Source: Chlamydomonas sphaeroides
Taxonomy: Eukaryota > Chlorophyta > Chlorophyceae > Chlamydomonadales > Chlamydomonadaceae
Direction of reading: 5' to 3'
Length of the DNA stretch: 64,000 nt
Assembly (NCBI GenBank): GCA_001662425.1
Contig: BDDC01000057.1
Coordinates: 10,963-74,962, forward strand
Positions 35,001-46,909 of the stretch are shown one piece after another. Each line of letters begins with the position of its first letter. Position 1 is the first letter of the stretch. A program made the translations under genes and the position numbers. Under the pieces are notes generated by a model. The model saw only the letters and a program-made list of their open reading frames with translations. It made no database searches and had not been told where the DNA came from.

Positions 35001-35908
35001 NNNNNNNNNNNNNNNNNNNNNNNNNNNNNNNNNNNNNNNNNNNNNNNNNNNNNNNNNNNNNNNNNNNNNNNNNNNNNNNNNNNNNNNNNNNNNNNNNNNN
35101 NNNNNNNNNNNNNNNNNNNNNNNNNNNNNNNNNNNNNNNNNNNNNNNNNNNNNNNNNNNNNNNNNNNNNNNNNNNNNNNNNNNNNNNNNNNNNNNNNNNN
35201 NNNNNNNNNNNNNNNNNNNNNNNNNNNNNNNNNNNNNNNNNNNNNNNNNNNNNNNNNNNNNNNNNNAGCGTCGCGGGGGCGTGCGCGAGGCGGCGGTACG
35301 CGCGGCGTATGTCTGGCTCACAGTAGAGGATGATGATGATCAGCAGGATGAAGATCACGAAGCCCGACGTCCACAACAGCGAGCCCTTGATCTTCTGGCA
35401 CAAGGTGCTATGCGGGGCGGCGGCACACGGCGCCAAGCGAGGCGTGAGCAGCAGGCGCTGGGGCCCCGGGCGGCGAGCTCGCGGGCTACAAAGCACCAGC
35501 ACGCCCCAACACGGCGCTACGCGCTCCCACGCGCGACTTAGTGTGCCCCGGGACTCACAACTCGCTATCGGACTCGTAGAAGAAGAGCGTGAAGGGGATG
35601 ATGAAGAACACGAAGACCAGGTTGGCTATGAAGAGCGCAAACCAGAGCTGGTGCATGGGTATGCCAAAACACTGGCTCGGCGACAGGTACGCGGCACAGG
35701 CTCGCGTGTTGGCGACGTCCATCGGGTACAGCAGCACCGTCCATATCGCCATGGACATGCACAGCACTACGATGATCTTAGGGATCCACGCCTGGTTGCG
35801 GTCCTCTGGGTGCGTGTACTCGACTAGCAAGTACACGCATCCTAGCACCGTCAGCACCGCGATGATGACCGCGGCCACAATGAGGTACACATTGAGTCCT
35901 TCGGGCAT
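32099..35908 (-). CDS. LIMR-family (LMBR1-like) multi-pass membrane protein, interrupted by gap
   Basis: Exons read as 35908-35559, 35407 into the gap, 34615 to about 34427, about 34243-34192, 34056-33859, 33653-33528, 33193-32948, 32819-32689, 32504-32451 and 32257-32099. One or more exons may be lost in the Ns at 34926-35266. The N-terminus has strong spans (YLIVAAVIIAVLTVLGCVYL, IIVVLCMSMAIWTVLL, FVFFIIPFTLFFYESD). The middle carries the family signature FLGRPKAVITRSEYVRRAQ, then a charged coiled segment (LQREVALLEEDEYQLERVYPQ). The end has NFMLGLNFLIIKLYPMRPGA and LRGIKYLYNQNIF. This order matches plant LIMR/LMBR1-domain proteins of about nine spans, thought to act as receptors or cobalamin-exporter-like membrane proteins. 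The lumenal-loop sites NST, NTT, NAT, NRS and NMT fit N-glycosylation. Confidence 0.88.
34926..35266. other. Assembly gap (Ns)
   Basis: 341 unresolved bases inside the LIMR gene, between the exon encoding LYCEPDIRRAYRRL and the one encoding VGYVDYPTQQL. Any coding sequence of the second to third membrane spans may be missing here. Confidence 1.
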
Positions 35909-37724
35909 GGCGCCTGACGTCCGGCCGCGCGCGCGGTGGCGCGCGGCGGAGGCGGTGGGCTGCGCGGGGTACGAGCCGGGCTACGCGGCGGTCGGGAGAA
36001 CCAGGGGTGTGGGGGTTAGAAGAGGCTCGCGGTGGTTGTGCTGGGCGGAGGGTTATGAGGGCGGATGGTGTGTGCACAGGGCGAAGGGTGCGCATGGCAG
36101 GGCGCCCGAGGGTGGGCGCCGAGTCAGCCGGGGGCCCCGTGGTAGGCACCCGCGGGTCGGAGCCCACGCGATGCAGCCCTGCGCGCACCGCGCCCCCTAC
36201 CTTGGCCGGCCTGATCGAGTTTTGCGGCCGCTCGTCAGGAGCCGAACGAGAAGCTGGGGGTAGGCCCTTCTCCGGTGCTACCCGCTGCTGATGGCTGTCA
36301 GAGGAAGCGGCAGGCCAGCGCCAGACCTCCTGTCGCAGGTATCTTCCAAGCTACTTCCGTGTAGCCGGTGCTCGGGCGCACAGAGCCGTGCCTCGCTGCG
36401 AGGAGCTGCGAAGCAATTGGACTTTGTGAAGTGGACTGCAGCCTGACAGCTTACAAGCAATTTGACTCAAATAGTCTAGGTATGGCAGTCAATGCGTTGT
36501 CCGCGGTAAGGCGCTTGTTGGAAGCTGCTATTGGGGAGTTGACTCGCTGAGCGCAGGGCGCAGGAGCTATCCTTGTTGGAAGAGACAACAGTCAACACAA
36601 GAGTTACGCAGGTATGTACAGGTTGGGTTCGGCAACAAGCTGTAGAAGCGGCCCACGGGGCAGCCCATGAACGCGAGCAAAACACAGGAAGGAGCAGACG
36701 CTTATGCGTATTCTTTGCCAATAGCTACGCCATTATACACTGCTGAACAAACGATGAGAACCATATAGCCGACACGCGACAGTTTTGAGCAGCCTACCGT
36801 GCTGTATGACGTGTGAGCCCTCCACTTTCTATTGTGACTCCATACAATAATTGGGCCAGCATGACTGGTGTTCAACAGCGCGTGCTTCCGGGTGCTTGGC
36901 CCAGCCATCCGAGCCATCCAGGCACGCGCAGCTGGCATACACGCTCGCGGGGCAGGTCCGCAGCACCGCGACTCTCGGTGGTGGCTGCTGCTGGAGCGAC
37001 TTCGGGTCATGGTGCAGCACACGAGGGGCTATCTCGGCGGGAAGCGCTGGCCACTCAGCTCGCCACTCCGTTGCTTCAAGGCCCCTTCGCCTCTGCCTTG
37101 GTACGCAGCGTGATGGCCGAAGAGGCTAGAAGCGGTGGGCATGCCTTACTGCACAGTGCCGGGCCCAGGGGCCCCTGGCCGGGCCGGGAGCTGGGAGTCG
37201 CTCTGTCACGCCATAGTGCGTGACTGACGGACCGCGTGATGGTCGTGGACCCGGGATGCGTCATGACAGCTGCGCTCCAAGGGGCCACCGCTGCCGCGGC
37301 CCCAGAACTTCGCGTGTGTGTTTTGGTCGTGTGACATGGTCACGGCCGGCCGCCTTGCATGTGGGTCGGTCAAAGCGGCCGCATCTTTTGGGGGTGTGGC
37401 AGCGGACAGTCCGGTGGCGCCGGGCAGGGGTTTGCGCTTGTGGGGCTCTGGTTCGCCGCTGCATGCAAGCTGCGACCGTCGACACCGTCCGCGTGCGTCT
37501 CGTCGAGCATTCCTGCCCTAACTCACTGCCTTCCATGCTGCCTGCTCGCACTCCCGTCCTCGCGCGCTCTCCTGCCCGTGCTTGGCTGAAGCAGCGCTTG
37601 GCCCTCACCACAGCGGGTGTTGCGCCAACCAGGTCAGCCACTCACGCATTTGCTGCCAGCAGTCGCATCAGTGCTTGCAAGTGCACGCCAACCAGAGTTC
37701 TGAGCCTCGCTCCTTTGGCGTAGG
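35909..37724. other. Divergent intergenic region, LIMR gene / M3 peptidase
   Basis: About 1.8 kb between two starts facing away from each other, so both promoters lie here. The LIMR side (35909-36260) is very GC-rich; the middle (36400-36870) is AT-richer. No open frame has a recognisable product and no repeat array stands out. Confidence 0.45.
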
Positions 37725-40700
37725 ATGGCCGAGGCCAAGACCGTCACAAACGTGCAGGAGCTGATCGACAAGCTCAATGCCGACTATGAGAAGGTGCGCG
37801 CCATCTGGGCCATGCCCTGAGGCCGCTACGAGCTGACAGCTCCATTCCTCCTCGCGATGCATTCGCCTCGGACGCGGCGAATCGCTGCTTGCTACCGCAC
37901 CCTGATCACTTTTACGCGCTTGGAGAGGTTGCAGTCGCGCGCCGCAGTCTTCGTAGGCTTGTGGAGGAAAGCTCCACCCGACCATCCCAACCCGGTCTCC
38001 CCGCCTGTGCCCCTCCCTCGCGACAGGTTCATGTGGGCTACGAGGAAAACTTTTGGAGCACCAAGATGGCCCTGAACGTACGCAGGGGTTCCCATCGAGT
38101 CCGGAGCGACAACGCGCCCGCGGCATCCCCATAGTGTCGCTCGTGTCCAGCCGATTCCCCGTCCCCAATTTGCAGCCGTTCTGCCGGCCGCACGTTGCTC
38201 TGCCGTGCAGCTCTTACAAACAACCGCTCCGCGACGGCCCCCGCTTGGCTTTCAGCTGCGCGCCATCGAGCTCTTCCCTACCGTATGGAGCCGCGTCCCT
38301 CCGCCTCCCATCGCCAACCCAACTCCCACGCGCGCGCCTGCCTCCTGCGTCTGCGGCCCCGCCCCGCAGGGCGCCTCTTCTGAGGCCCTGGCCTCCACCA
38401 AGACCGCCTACGACAACTTCCTGGCCGACCCCGCCAACCTGAACACCGTGCGCAAGGTGCGAGTCGGACGGCTCCACACGCCGGGGCCGTCCGGGGTTGA
38501 CTTGCTCTCTGCGGCAAACATGGCGCGCCTCTCACCAGCCGCCCCAAGGCTACCTGTGCCACACGCGGCCATCGTCCGCTCCGCCGCTGTCACGCAGCCG
38601 TCCTCGCTGCCTCACCTCGTGCCCGTCCCCGCCTCCACCCGCCCCCGCTAGGCGCTGGCCTCTGCCGACGCGGACGGCCTGACGGAGGCGCAGCGCAAGG
38701 TGCTGCGGGTCATGGAGCGCACCTTCGCCTGCTACATCACCGAGGACCCTAAGGTGCGCCACAGCAGAAAGCGGCGAGCAGAGGGCAGCGAGGGGCCGGC
38801 CGCGAGCGGCGAGGGACAGGCTGAGAGCAGCGGAGGCGTTGGTGGTGGGGTGTTGGCCACGGCACGCGCTGCAGATGGAAGGTTGCAGGATTGGGCACGG
38901 CCGCCAGCTCTGGTCCGGCTCTGCCCGTGCCTGCCTGCGTGTCACCGGTGTTCCTCGGCGTCCTCCCGTGTTGACTCTCCCACTCCTTTCCCCTCATCCC
39001 CTGTTGCCCCAGGCTGTTGCCATCAAGGAGAACATCAACAACCTGGAGGCCGCCCTGGCGCAGGTGGGGGCCAGGCAGGCATGGAGGGAGGGCGACTGCG
39101 ACGCACAGGGTACAGGCGTGTAGCTATGTAGTCAACTGAAGGGAGGAGGAAGCGGGAGGAAGAAAAAATGTGGAGAGGGTAAGGCTGAGGGGGAATGTGC
39201 AGGTTGCCGGACCCCCGTGGAGTGTGCTCGGACAGCTCGGCGCGCGGTGCAACGGGCGCGGCTCCAGCCAACACCAGCTGGCAGCACGTACCCAAGCCGC
39301 CCTCCCTTCCTCCCCTCCCTCGCCCCCAGAACCGGAACACCATGAAGCTGGGTTACACCGACCCCAAGACCGGCGCCTTCGTGGCGGCCTCCTCCGTGCA
39401 GCTGCGCAACACCATGCGCGTCAGCGATTGCGAGGACACGCGCAAGGCCTGCTTCGAGGTGCGGGCTGGGGGCTGGGCGCCGGGCTCCGGGCGCCGCCGG
39501 GCGCCGGGGCAGGGCGGGGTCGGGGAGGCATAGCGTGGGCCAGCGGGCTAGCAGCGGCCGGGGGACTGAGGCTGCGGAGTGGCTGGCTCGCGCGCCGCCG
39601 GCCGGCGCGCCCGGTCCCGCTGCGGGGCATCCTTCTGTAGCCGCGCGTCGCGAGTGCTGACCCACCCTGACTTCCACCGGCGCCTGCTCGTTCGCCTGGT
39701 AGGGCATGCGCTCCATTGGGCCCTTCGTGGCGGCCGGCTTCGTGGAGATCGTCAAGGAGCGCAACCGGCTGGCTCGGCTGCTGGGCTACCAGGACTTTTA
39801 CGACTACAAGGTCGGCAAGGGGCTTGGGGAGGGAGGGGGGAGGGAAGGCAGGCGCGGAGAAAGGCGATGGACACAGGGTTACCCGGCACTGGACGGCGGA
39901 GGCAGGGTCTGGGAGGAGGCGGCGGGGCATGCAAGCAAGGAGTGTTTGAGGAGGGGTTGAGGGCAGGCGGGCTGGAGAGCAGGGACCAGCATTGCCATGA
40001 CCTAGGTGAACGGGGGAGGAGGTGGCACACGAGCGAGAGGCAGCGGCAGTGGAAGGACGAGCTAGCGACCCATCCGCCTGCTGCGCCCCGTGTGCTCCCT
40101 TTTAGGTGACCTCTGCCGAGGGCTTCGGCAAGGCCCGGCTGTTTGAGATCATGGACGACCTGGAGGCCAAGACGCGGCCCATCATGGAGGCGGCGCGCGA
40201 GCGGCTGGCCAAGGAGAAGGGCGCCAGCGCGCTGGAGGGCTGGAACATGGGCTGGGCGCTGGCGGGTGAGGGGGCTGGGGTGCGCGGCGGACCGGCCAGC
40301 GGAGTGGAGGGAGGGAGGGCATGCGGGAATGGGACAGGTGGGGGGAGGGATGCAGGCAGGGAGCAGGGTGTTTGAGGGTTGGCGCGGGCGGGCCTGCGCT
40401 CGTCGCTATGCCTTGCGAGCCTCGCCCGCCCGCTGAAGCCCTGCGCGCTGCTGCGCCTGCCCTGCGGCCGCCTCCCGCCAGGTGACACGGAGAAGGCGCA
40501 GGACCCGTACTTCCCCTTTGAGCAGGCGGTGGATGTGTGGGCGCGCACCTTCGCGGCGCTGGGCATCAACTACATGGTGCGGCCCGGGGCGGGGCGGGGG
40601 CACTGGCGTTGCTTTGGTGACGTGCAGGTTGCGGTCAGCTGACAGAATGGCAATACGTTGTTATGTTAAGCCATGATCAACGTACCATAGGTGGGCATAC

Positions 40701-43700
40701 AAGTCATGGTGTGGAAGGGAGCACCATGGTGGGGGCGGGGTTTCTGAGCAGCCACCTGCAAGTCGGTGTAGCCTAGCGAAAGTGCCACGGCGGGCACGGC
40801 GCGGGCGGGCGGGCGGGCGTGAAATGTGCCGTGTACTGAGACTGCGTTGAGGGAGAAGCAGGCAGCGACCCTGTCGGAGGGCAGGGGCTGTGCGGGAACG
40901 CAGGGCATGACTGTCGACACGGGACGGCGATGGCCAAGAGGCACGACGGTGTGGTTACCCGGCTGCTGCCGCCCTTCCGTCGCCCGTGCCTGTCCGCCCC
41001 CACGCAGGGCTCCACCATGACCCTGGACCTGTGCGACCGCAACGGCAAGTACAGCAACGGCTTCTGCCACTGGCCCCAGGTGCGGAGGACCTACCCGGGG
41101 GGCAGCGGACGCGGCAGCCTCCGTGCCCGGGCATGACAGTAGCAGGACAGCAGCCCAAGTGGAGACAGCACGGGCGGTCAGCGGCCAGCCGCAGACAGTG
41201 ACGCTCGGCCGGCCCCTCCGTCCCTCACGCTCCGCCTGCACGCCTGCCGCCTGCCGCAGGTGGCCTGGCGCAAGCCCGACGGCTCCTTCGTGGCCGCCAA
41301 GGTGAGGGCGCCCCGCACTGGGGCTGCGAGGCTGCTAGGCTGCTAGTCCGCTGCTTTTGAGCGGCCCGGGGCCGCGGGGTCATCTCTCACGCGCTGGTCC
41401 CGTGGCTGCTTGGGTACCTGTGTACGGGCTGACGCCTGCCTGCCGCCCTCCTCGCTCGCCCCCGCGCCCTGCCCCCACCCCCCACCACCCACCAGGCCAA
41501 CTTCACGTCGCTGGCCACGCCCAGCCAGGTGCGGGCAGCCAGGGGGGCGCTGGCTGGACACGGTACCTGCCTGGGGGGCCAGCACTGCGCTGTGCACTGC
41601 CACGAAGGGCCCTGGCCAGCGAGCCAGCAGGCACCCGAGCCGAAACCCCGCCACCCAGCCACCCACCCAACCACCCGACCACCCAACCAACCAAAACCAC
41701 CCCCCGCGCAGGTGGGCAGCGGCCGCACCGCGCTGGTGACGCTGCTGCACGAGGGCGGCCACGCGGCGCACTTCGCCAACATCGACCAGCCGAGCCCCTT
41801 CTTCGGCCAGGTGCGAGCGAAGCGGGTCGTGGGTTCGGCGTGACCGGGTGCTGCGGGCTGGGCCGACGTGGCGGGTGGGAAGCGGGGGGGCGCGGCTGAC
41901 GTGGCGAGTGGGAAGCGGAGGGGCGCCGATGCGGCGGCACAGGGCAGCGGGCAGGCTCGCGACGCGGCTTGGGGCGAGCCCTGCCGCCGCCCAACATGGG
42001 TACACACTCTTGGCCGTGCCCCACCGGCCCGACCCACGCCCCCTGGTTGCCCTGTCCCTCGCACCGCCCTCCCCCGCCCCCAACAGGAGCGCGCCCCCAC
42101 CTCCGTGGCCTACGCCGAGACGCAGTCCATGTACCTGGACGCGTACGCACACGACGCCGCCTGGCTGGGCAGGTGCGAGGAAGGGAGGCCGGGGCAGGGC
42201 GGCTGTTGGGGGAAGGCCGAGGGGCGAGAGGGGTGTGTTTGGGTGCCAACAGCAGCGGGCCGCGCCATCACTGGTTGGGCACGTTCAGCGGCTACTGGGT
42301 GGCGCGTGGGTCGCCCGCGCTGCGCACCCGCACGGGCGGGAGCGGGGCCGCTAGCGGCGCCGGTCCCGGCTGCCAGTGGGAGCTCACCATGCGCCGCCCA
42401 CCCCCGGGCCATGCTGCTGCTGCTAGCTGCTCATCGCGCCTGCCGCAAGTGTCCCCGCCCTCCGCTGCGCCTCCGGCTGCCCACCCCCAACCCCTCGTTC
42501 CCAGGTACGCGTACAGCCGCGCCGGCGAGGTGATGCCCTGGTCGGTCATCGCCGACTCCATCAAGGCCACGGCGCCGTACGACGTGTTCTCGCTGCGGGC
42601 CATGATCGCGGTGCCGTACTTCGAGAAGGTACGGCGGGGCCCGGGGGCGCGGATTGCGGCATGGGCTTAGGGTGGCATGTCAGGGGGCGGGAAGAAGGGC
42701 CCAAGTGTGGCTTTGGGGCTGGTATGTGGGCAGCGCAGGCTGCAGCTGTGTCTTGTTAGTGTCTTTCGCGAAAAATGCGGTGCGGCGGCTTGCGGAGGAG
42801 GCGCCAGTGCTATGAGCGTCTCACGCTCTCCGCCCTTGGGCGAGCCCACACGAACCCTGCTCCGCACCGTCCCTCTCCCCCCGACTTTCTCCAGGCGTTG
42901 TACGAGCTGCCCGAGGAGGAGGTGACTGTGGAGCGCATCATCGCGCTGGCGGATGAGGTGGAGACCCGCGTGCAGGTGGGCGCAAGGGAGCGGTGGAGGG
43001 GAGGGAGGGGGAGCGGGAAGGGGTACGGTGGAGAGGTACGGCATGGGGCCCCCGGGTGCAAGAGGCAGGCAGGCAGGCGGCAGGCAGTAGGCAGCATTCG
43101 GCGCGGCAGAGTGCCAGTCAGCGCCGCGGAGCCCTCCTGCTGCCACCCCCAATGCGCTGCCGCCCCTGCTGCCGCCGCGCTCTGCCGGCCCGGCTGCTGC
43201 TGCTGCAGGGCGGCCTGTCGCCGCGGCCGCTGCTGTCGGTGCCGCACCCGCTGTCGGACGAGAGCTCCTGCTACTACCACGGATACGGTGCGGGCCCTGG
43301 GCGGGGCGGAGGGCGGCCCTCCGCACACAGCTCATCGAGCAGCCTGGCAGCGCGCGCTGCAGCACGGGGTCTGGCGGGGCCTCTGGCCACCCCCTCGCCC
43401 CCAACGCCCGGTCCCCAACGCCCTTCTGCCGCCCTTCCTCTTCACACCCCACCGCGGCACCGCAGTGCTGGCGGAGATGGCGGTCCGCCAGACGCGCGCG
43501 CACTTCAAGTCCAAGTACGGCAAGCTGGTGGACAACCCCGCCATCGGCAAGGTACGGCGTGCGGCACGGCAGCGCCTGGGGGCGGTCGCCGAGCGGCGGC
43601 CGAGGCCAACGTGTTCAGCCCGTAGCCGCCACTTCACCCTTTCTCCCGCCGTCTACAAAACATTCGCTCCATTCGCCGCCTCTGTGCCTGCCCTGCTCTG

Positions 43701-44619
43701 CCCTGCCCCACGCCTTCCCCCCAGGACCTGTGCGAGGGCTACTGGCGGCCCGGCAACGGCGCCGCCTTCCTGGACCTGGTGGCGGGCGTCACGGGGCGGC
43801 CCCTGGCGGCGGACGACTGGGTGCACGACCTGCAGCGGCCCGTGGAGGAGCTGGTGGGTGGGCGGCACCGCGGCCCTTGTGGGCTTTGGGTCTGTGCAGT
43901 GCTGCGGAGTTTACGAGGAGGGATGACAAGGGGTTGCGCGGCCTGCGGCGGCCCGTGTACCGGGTGGTGGATGGTGGTTGGGGCGGGGCCGGCACTGTGG
44001 TAGGTGCCTGTGATGAGGGGAGGGCGAGGGGGGACACGGAGAAGAGGAGCCGGGCAGGAAGGCATCTTGCGGAGCTGCATTGCCGTCGTTGCCATTGCGC
44101 GCCGCCCTTGGCCTCCGGGCGCCGGCGGCACCACGGCTGCCTGCTGCCGTGCTTCCTGCCTTCTGGAGTACCGCCGTGGGCCTTGACGCCGCCGCTGCCC
44201 CCTGCTGCACCCCTTGCCGCGCCTCCTCCGCTTCCCCTGCTCTCCGTTCAGCTGCGCGAGGAGGAGGCGGACTACAAGGAGGCGGTGGCGGCGGGGCCCG
44301 CCATCAAGCACGGCCAGCCCTGCGACCTGGGCATGCGCGTGCGGTGCGTGCCGCGGGATGATGGGGCCGTGGGGATAGCCAGTGGGGGTCGAGCAGCGGT
44401 GGCAAGGGCTGGGCCGCAGGCGATGCGACCTTATATGCGTTGCCTCGCGCTGCCTCACCCTTGTTCCTCATCCGACTCGCTTTATCCCGACCCAGGCTGG
44501 TGCACGGCGACGAGCTGATTGCGGATAGCGAGACGGATGGCGGCCTGGCTGCGGCCTGCGACAAGTTCAAGGCCTGGGTGGACAAGACTTACTTCGCAGA
44601 CAAGGCGCAGAGCGCGTAG
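37725..44619 (+). CDS. M3-like zinc metallopeptidase (oligopeptidase)
   Basis: Twenty-one exons join in phase into 632 residues: 37725-37793, 38027-38077, 38370-38456, 38652-38753, 39013-39063, 39330-39458, 39703-39810, 40106-40265, 40482-40576, 41008-41079, 41260-41301, 41496-41528, 41712-41810, 42087-42172, 42505-42628, 42895-42975, 43209-43287, 43466-43551, 43725-43853, 44252-44343 and 44496-44619. The start MAEAKTVTNVQELIDKLNAD has no signal peptide. The helical N-half (MRSIGPFVAAGFVEIVKERN, LLGYQDFYDYKV) and the order that follows fit the M3 fold: LDLCDRNGKYSNGFCHWPQ, then the zinc motif LLHEGGHAAHF (HExxH with the M3-type Gly), then SVAYAETQSMYLDAY, which supplies the third ligand Glu. 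M3 enzymes cleave short peptides inside their bowl-shaped cavity. A cytosolic or organellar peptide-recycling role is inferred. Confidence 0.88.
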
Positions 44620-45230
44620 AGCAGGAGGGCAGGCTGGGGCCGGCGGCGACATTGCACACGGAGTTGGTGAGGGGCACAGCAGGGAAGTGGCCGGCCGGCA
44701 AGGTTTGGAGCGACAGGATGAGTTGACCCGGCGAGAGAGCGTTGGGAGGGCGAGCTGCGCACGAGGCAGGGGATGCGGATGGAGCTGCGAGGACTCGTGG
44801 CACGCATCGGGCCGGTGCGCTGGGAGGCTTATGAGTACGCAGCAGGAGGGTCCATGCGGCGCAGGGAGCGCGTCAAGGCGAAGGCTAGAAGTTGCCTGCA
44901 GTTGAGATTAGTTGGCGCGAGGCATGTTGTAGAGCTTGGCCCGGGCGTGGGTTGCGGGCCAGCGGCTGATGCGCAGGGCGTCGGTGCGTTGGCGGCGATT
45001 TTGGCGGACGGGGCAGGGGCCGCGCTGCACCGCAATGCTGTCGCTTGCGACCTGTATGCTGCGACATCTGTAGTACAGCCTGTGGTGTACACACATGTGT
45101 TACCCGCCACCCATGAGGGCTGTGGCGAACGGCGGGATCTCCCGAAGCGGCGAGGACGGCGTGCTGCCGGCGGGCCAGGGAAGGCCCGCCCAATCGGGAA
45201 TAGATCAATCAGCGGCCCGCCGAGTCAAGA
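44620..45230. other. Intergenic between M3 peptidase and BTB pseudogene
   Basis: About 610 bp. The first part is the peptidase 3' region; no TGTAA was noticed. A plus frame near 44900-45060 contains VVELGPGVGCG, vaguely like a methyltransferase motif I, but nothing else supports that. The right border is the truncation point of the BTB pseudogene. Confidence 0.35.
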
Positions 45231-46186
45231 TGCGAGATGCGCTTGGTGTCGCACTTTGGCGACGCCCTCGCGGTGCTGGAGGGAAAGGCGGTCCTGCAAC
45301 AGATGAAGACCCTGCCCGTGGCCGCCATGGAGGACCTGCTGGCGTGTGACGGCTTTGGCACGGACGATGAGTCCAGAGGAGTCCAGCGTGCTGCTGCTGA
45401 TGGAGGTCTGGCACAAAGGGCACGATGGCGAGGTCTCGCAGGCGGATGCATCGCGCCTGTGCCGGCTCATCCACCTAGCCCACCTCAACGACGCCTACCT
45501 CACCTTTGTTATGCCGTCGCTCAAGCGCTTCTCCTTGAGCCCCTTGCAGCTGGCGTATGTACAGCGCTATGCAGCAACCGCATGTGAAACCACCAGGCAG
45601 CGGCTTGACCCCTTCGGTGCCAGCCTGGCGCCGGCGTGGTTTGGCCCGCCGCGGCGCCAGGTAATCCCGGCCGAGGGGCTGGCCCTGGAGTGTAGCTTGC
45701 GCGACAAGGTGCTGCGCTGCGCGCTGCGCAACCACGAGGAAAGCAGGCATGCTGCCATGACCGTGTGGGCCGCCTTCCCCAGCGAAGAGCCGGATGGCGT
45801 GTACGCGCACGGCTTCAGATGGAGCGTAAAACTCAGCTTGGCCCGGGGCGCCGCCGCCGTCGCCGTGTACCTGCACTGCGGTGGACAAGTGGCTGCCGGA
45901 CGGAGGCAAGGCAACTGGATTCAAGATGGCGTCCGACAGCTGGGAGGATGCTGTTGCGATCAGCGAGGACTGGGGCAAATGCAGCGCTCTGCCGCTGCGT
46001 CCAGCGGCCGCGCGCCGGTGCTGCTCAAGCCTTAAGGGCCTGCCGAGCAGCGGCGCGGTGGCTGCGGCTATCGAGGCGGAGGTGGCGCGGTGGGCCGATT
46101 ACCTGCACGAAGGGCGCATCAGCGGCACGCTGAAGCTCATGCACACGCCGCCGCGCTGGGGCGGTGGCGCGGTCGGGGGCGGCTAG
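45231..46186 (+). pseudogene. BTB-BACK pseudogene (copy 3): 5' truncated, two frameshifts
   Basis: Homology to BTB copy 4 begins abruptly inside the BACK region (RLVSHFGDALAVL), so the start, first strand and BTB domain are absent. The first frame runs to LLACDGFGTDDES. There an extra 10 bp, a tandem repeat of GAGTCCAGAG near 45370, shifts the frame. The second frame continues with SSVLLLMEVWHKGHDG, RLCRLIHLAHLNDAYL, WFGPPRRQVIPAEGL and VYLHCG. Near 45880 about 59 bp present in copy 4 are missing, and the third frame resumes at DKWLPDGG and ends with ARWADYLHEGRISGTLKLM. Order and codon-level match with copy 4 are otherwise continuous. It cannot make an adaptor protein, though a BACK/C-terminal fragment could be transcribed. 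Confidence 0.9.
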
Positions 46187-46499
46187 GATGCGGGCAGCGC
46201 GGAGGGTGGCGGGGACTGGGACTTGCGCTGGCTGCTGTGGGGAGGGCTGGGCAGAGGTCTTGGGCTAGGTGTGGCTTGTGCGATGGATGGGCGGAGGGCG
46301 GAGGGGAGGCCTGGTGTGCCGTTGGGCCCGACTCATAGCAAGCGACCGGGCTGAGCATGCGACCTAGCGAGCTGCAGTTTTGGCAGTAACCAAAGACAGC
46401 AAGGGTCACCTCGATATGATGAGGCGCAGACATGCGGGGGTAAGCCGCAGCGTGCACGTGTGTGCAAGCAAGGGTGCACATAACACAGCCAGTAGAGTG
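46187..46499. other. Intergenic, G-rich stretch after BTB pseudogene
   Basis: About 310 bp, G-rich to 46340 and then mixed. It corresponds in position to the start of 50273-50999 in the right-hand unit, but the two are no longer clearly alike by eye. No gene was recognised. Confidence 0.35.
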
Positions 46500-46610
46500 C
46501 TGCTACTAGCAAGGGGGTTTCGGTCGACGTCGACCTTGAGGAAAGCCAGGTTAGGGTGCGCGGAAGACAGCTCCTTAAAGATTGGCGCCATCTTCTGGCA
46601 CGGCCCGCAC
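46500..46610 (-). pseudogene. Orphan thioredoxin exon
   Basis: After an AG acceptor at 46611-46612 the minus strand reads G-TGC-GGG-CCG-TGC, i.e. CGPC with the preceding Trp codon completed by an upstream exon, then QKMAPIFKELSSAHPNLAF and LKVDVDRN. This is the active-site helix and third strand of an h-type thioredoxin, where CGPC is the redox motif. No exon for the preceding strand or the cis-Pro half was found within 1 kb on the same strand, and the reading frame past DVDRN looks random. It therefore looks like a stranded fragment rather than a working gene. It lies inside the BTB tandem-duplication region but has no counterpart after copy 4. Confidence 0.7.
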
Positions 46611-46909
46611 CTGCCCGGGCGGGACGCCAGCGTGCAGGGATGGCGGGCTGAGCCTCAAGGAGGGGCGCGCGCCAGCGTTGGACCGCGGCATGGGTGTTCG
46701 TCGGACCGCGGCATGGCTGGCTTGCTGTTGGGCGCAACGCAATCGCAACGAGTAGTGTCCCTTCATATCTGTCTTGCCCTCATTCTGTGCAGAGGTGTTT
46801 ACGCACTGTCTGTGAACTTGAAACGGAGCCCTCTCTTGTCACTGTCCACGGTGCACCGCCGCAGCACACATGCAGCTCGCGCGGCCGGTGGAGGGTCTGC
46901 GCCGCCGGC

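Noticed and set aside
34612..35541. Open frames that read straight through the N run
   Set aside because: They consist largely of unknown residues and merely reflect absence of stops in Ns.
44908..45060. VVELGPGVGCG resembling a methyltransferase motif
   Set aside because: Only the single motif is seen, with no further strands or helices of the fold and no splice-consistent extension.
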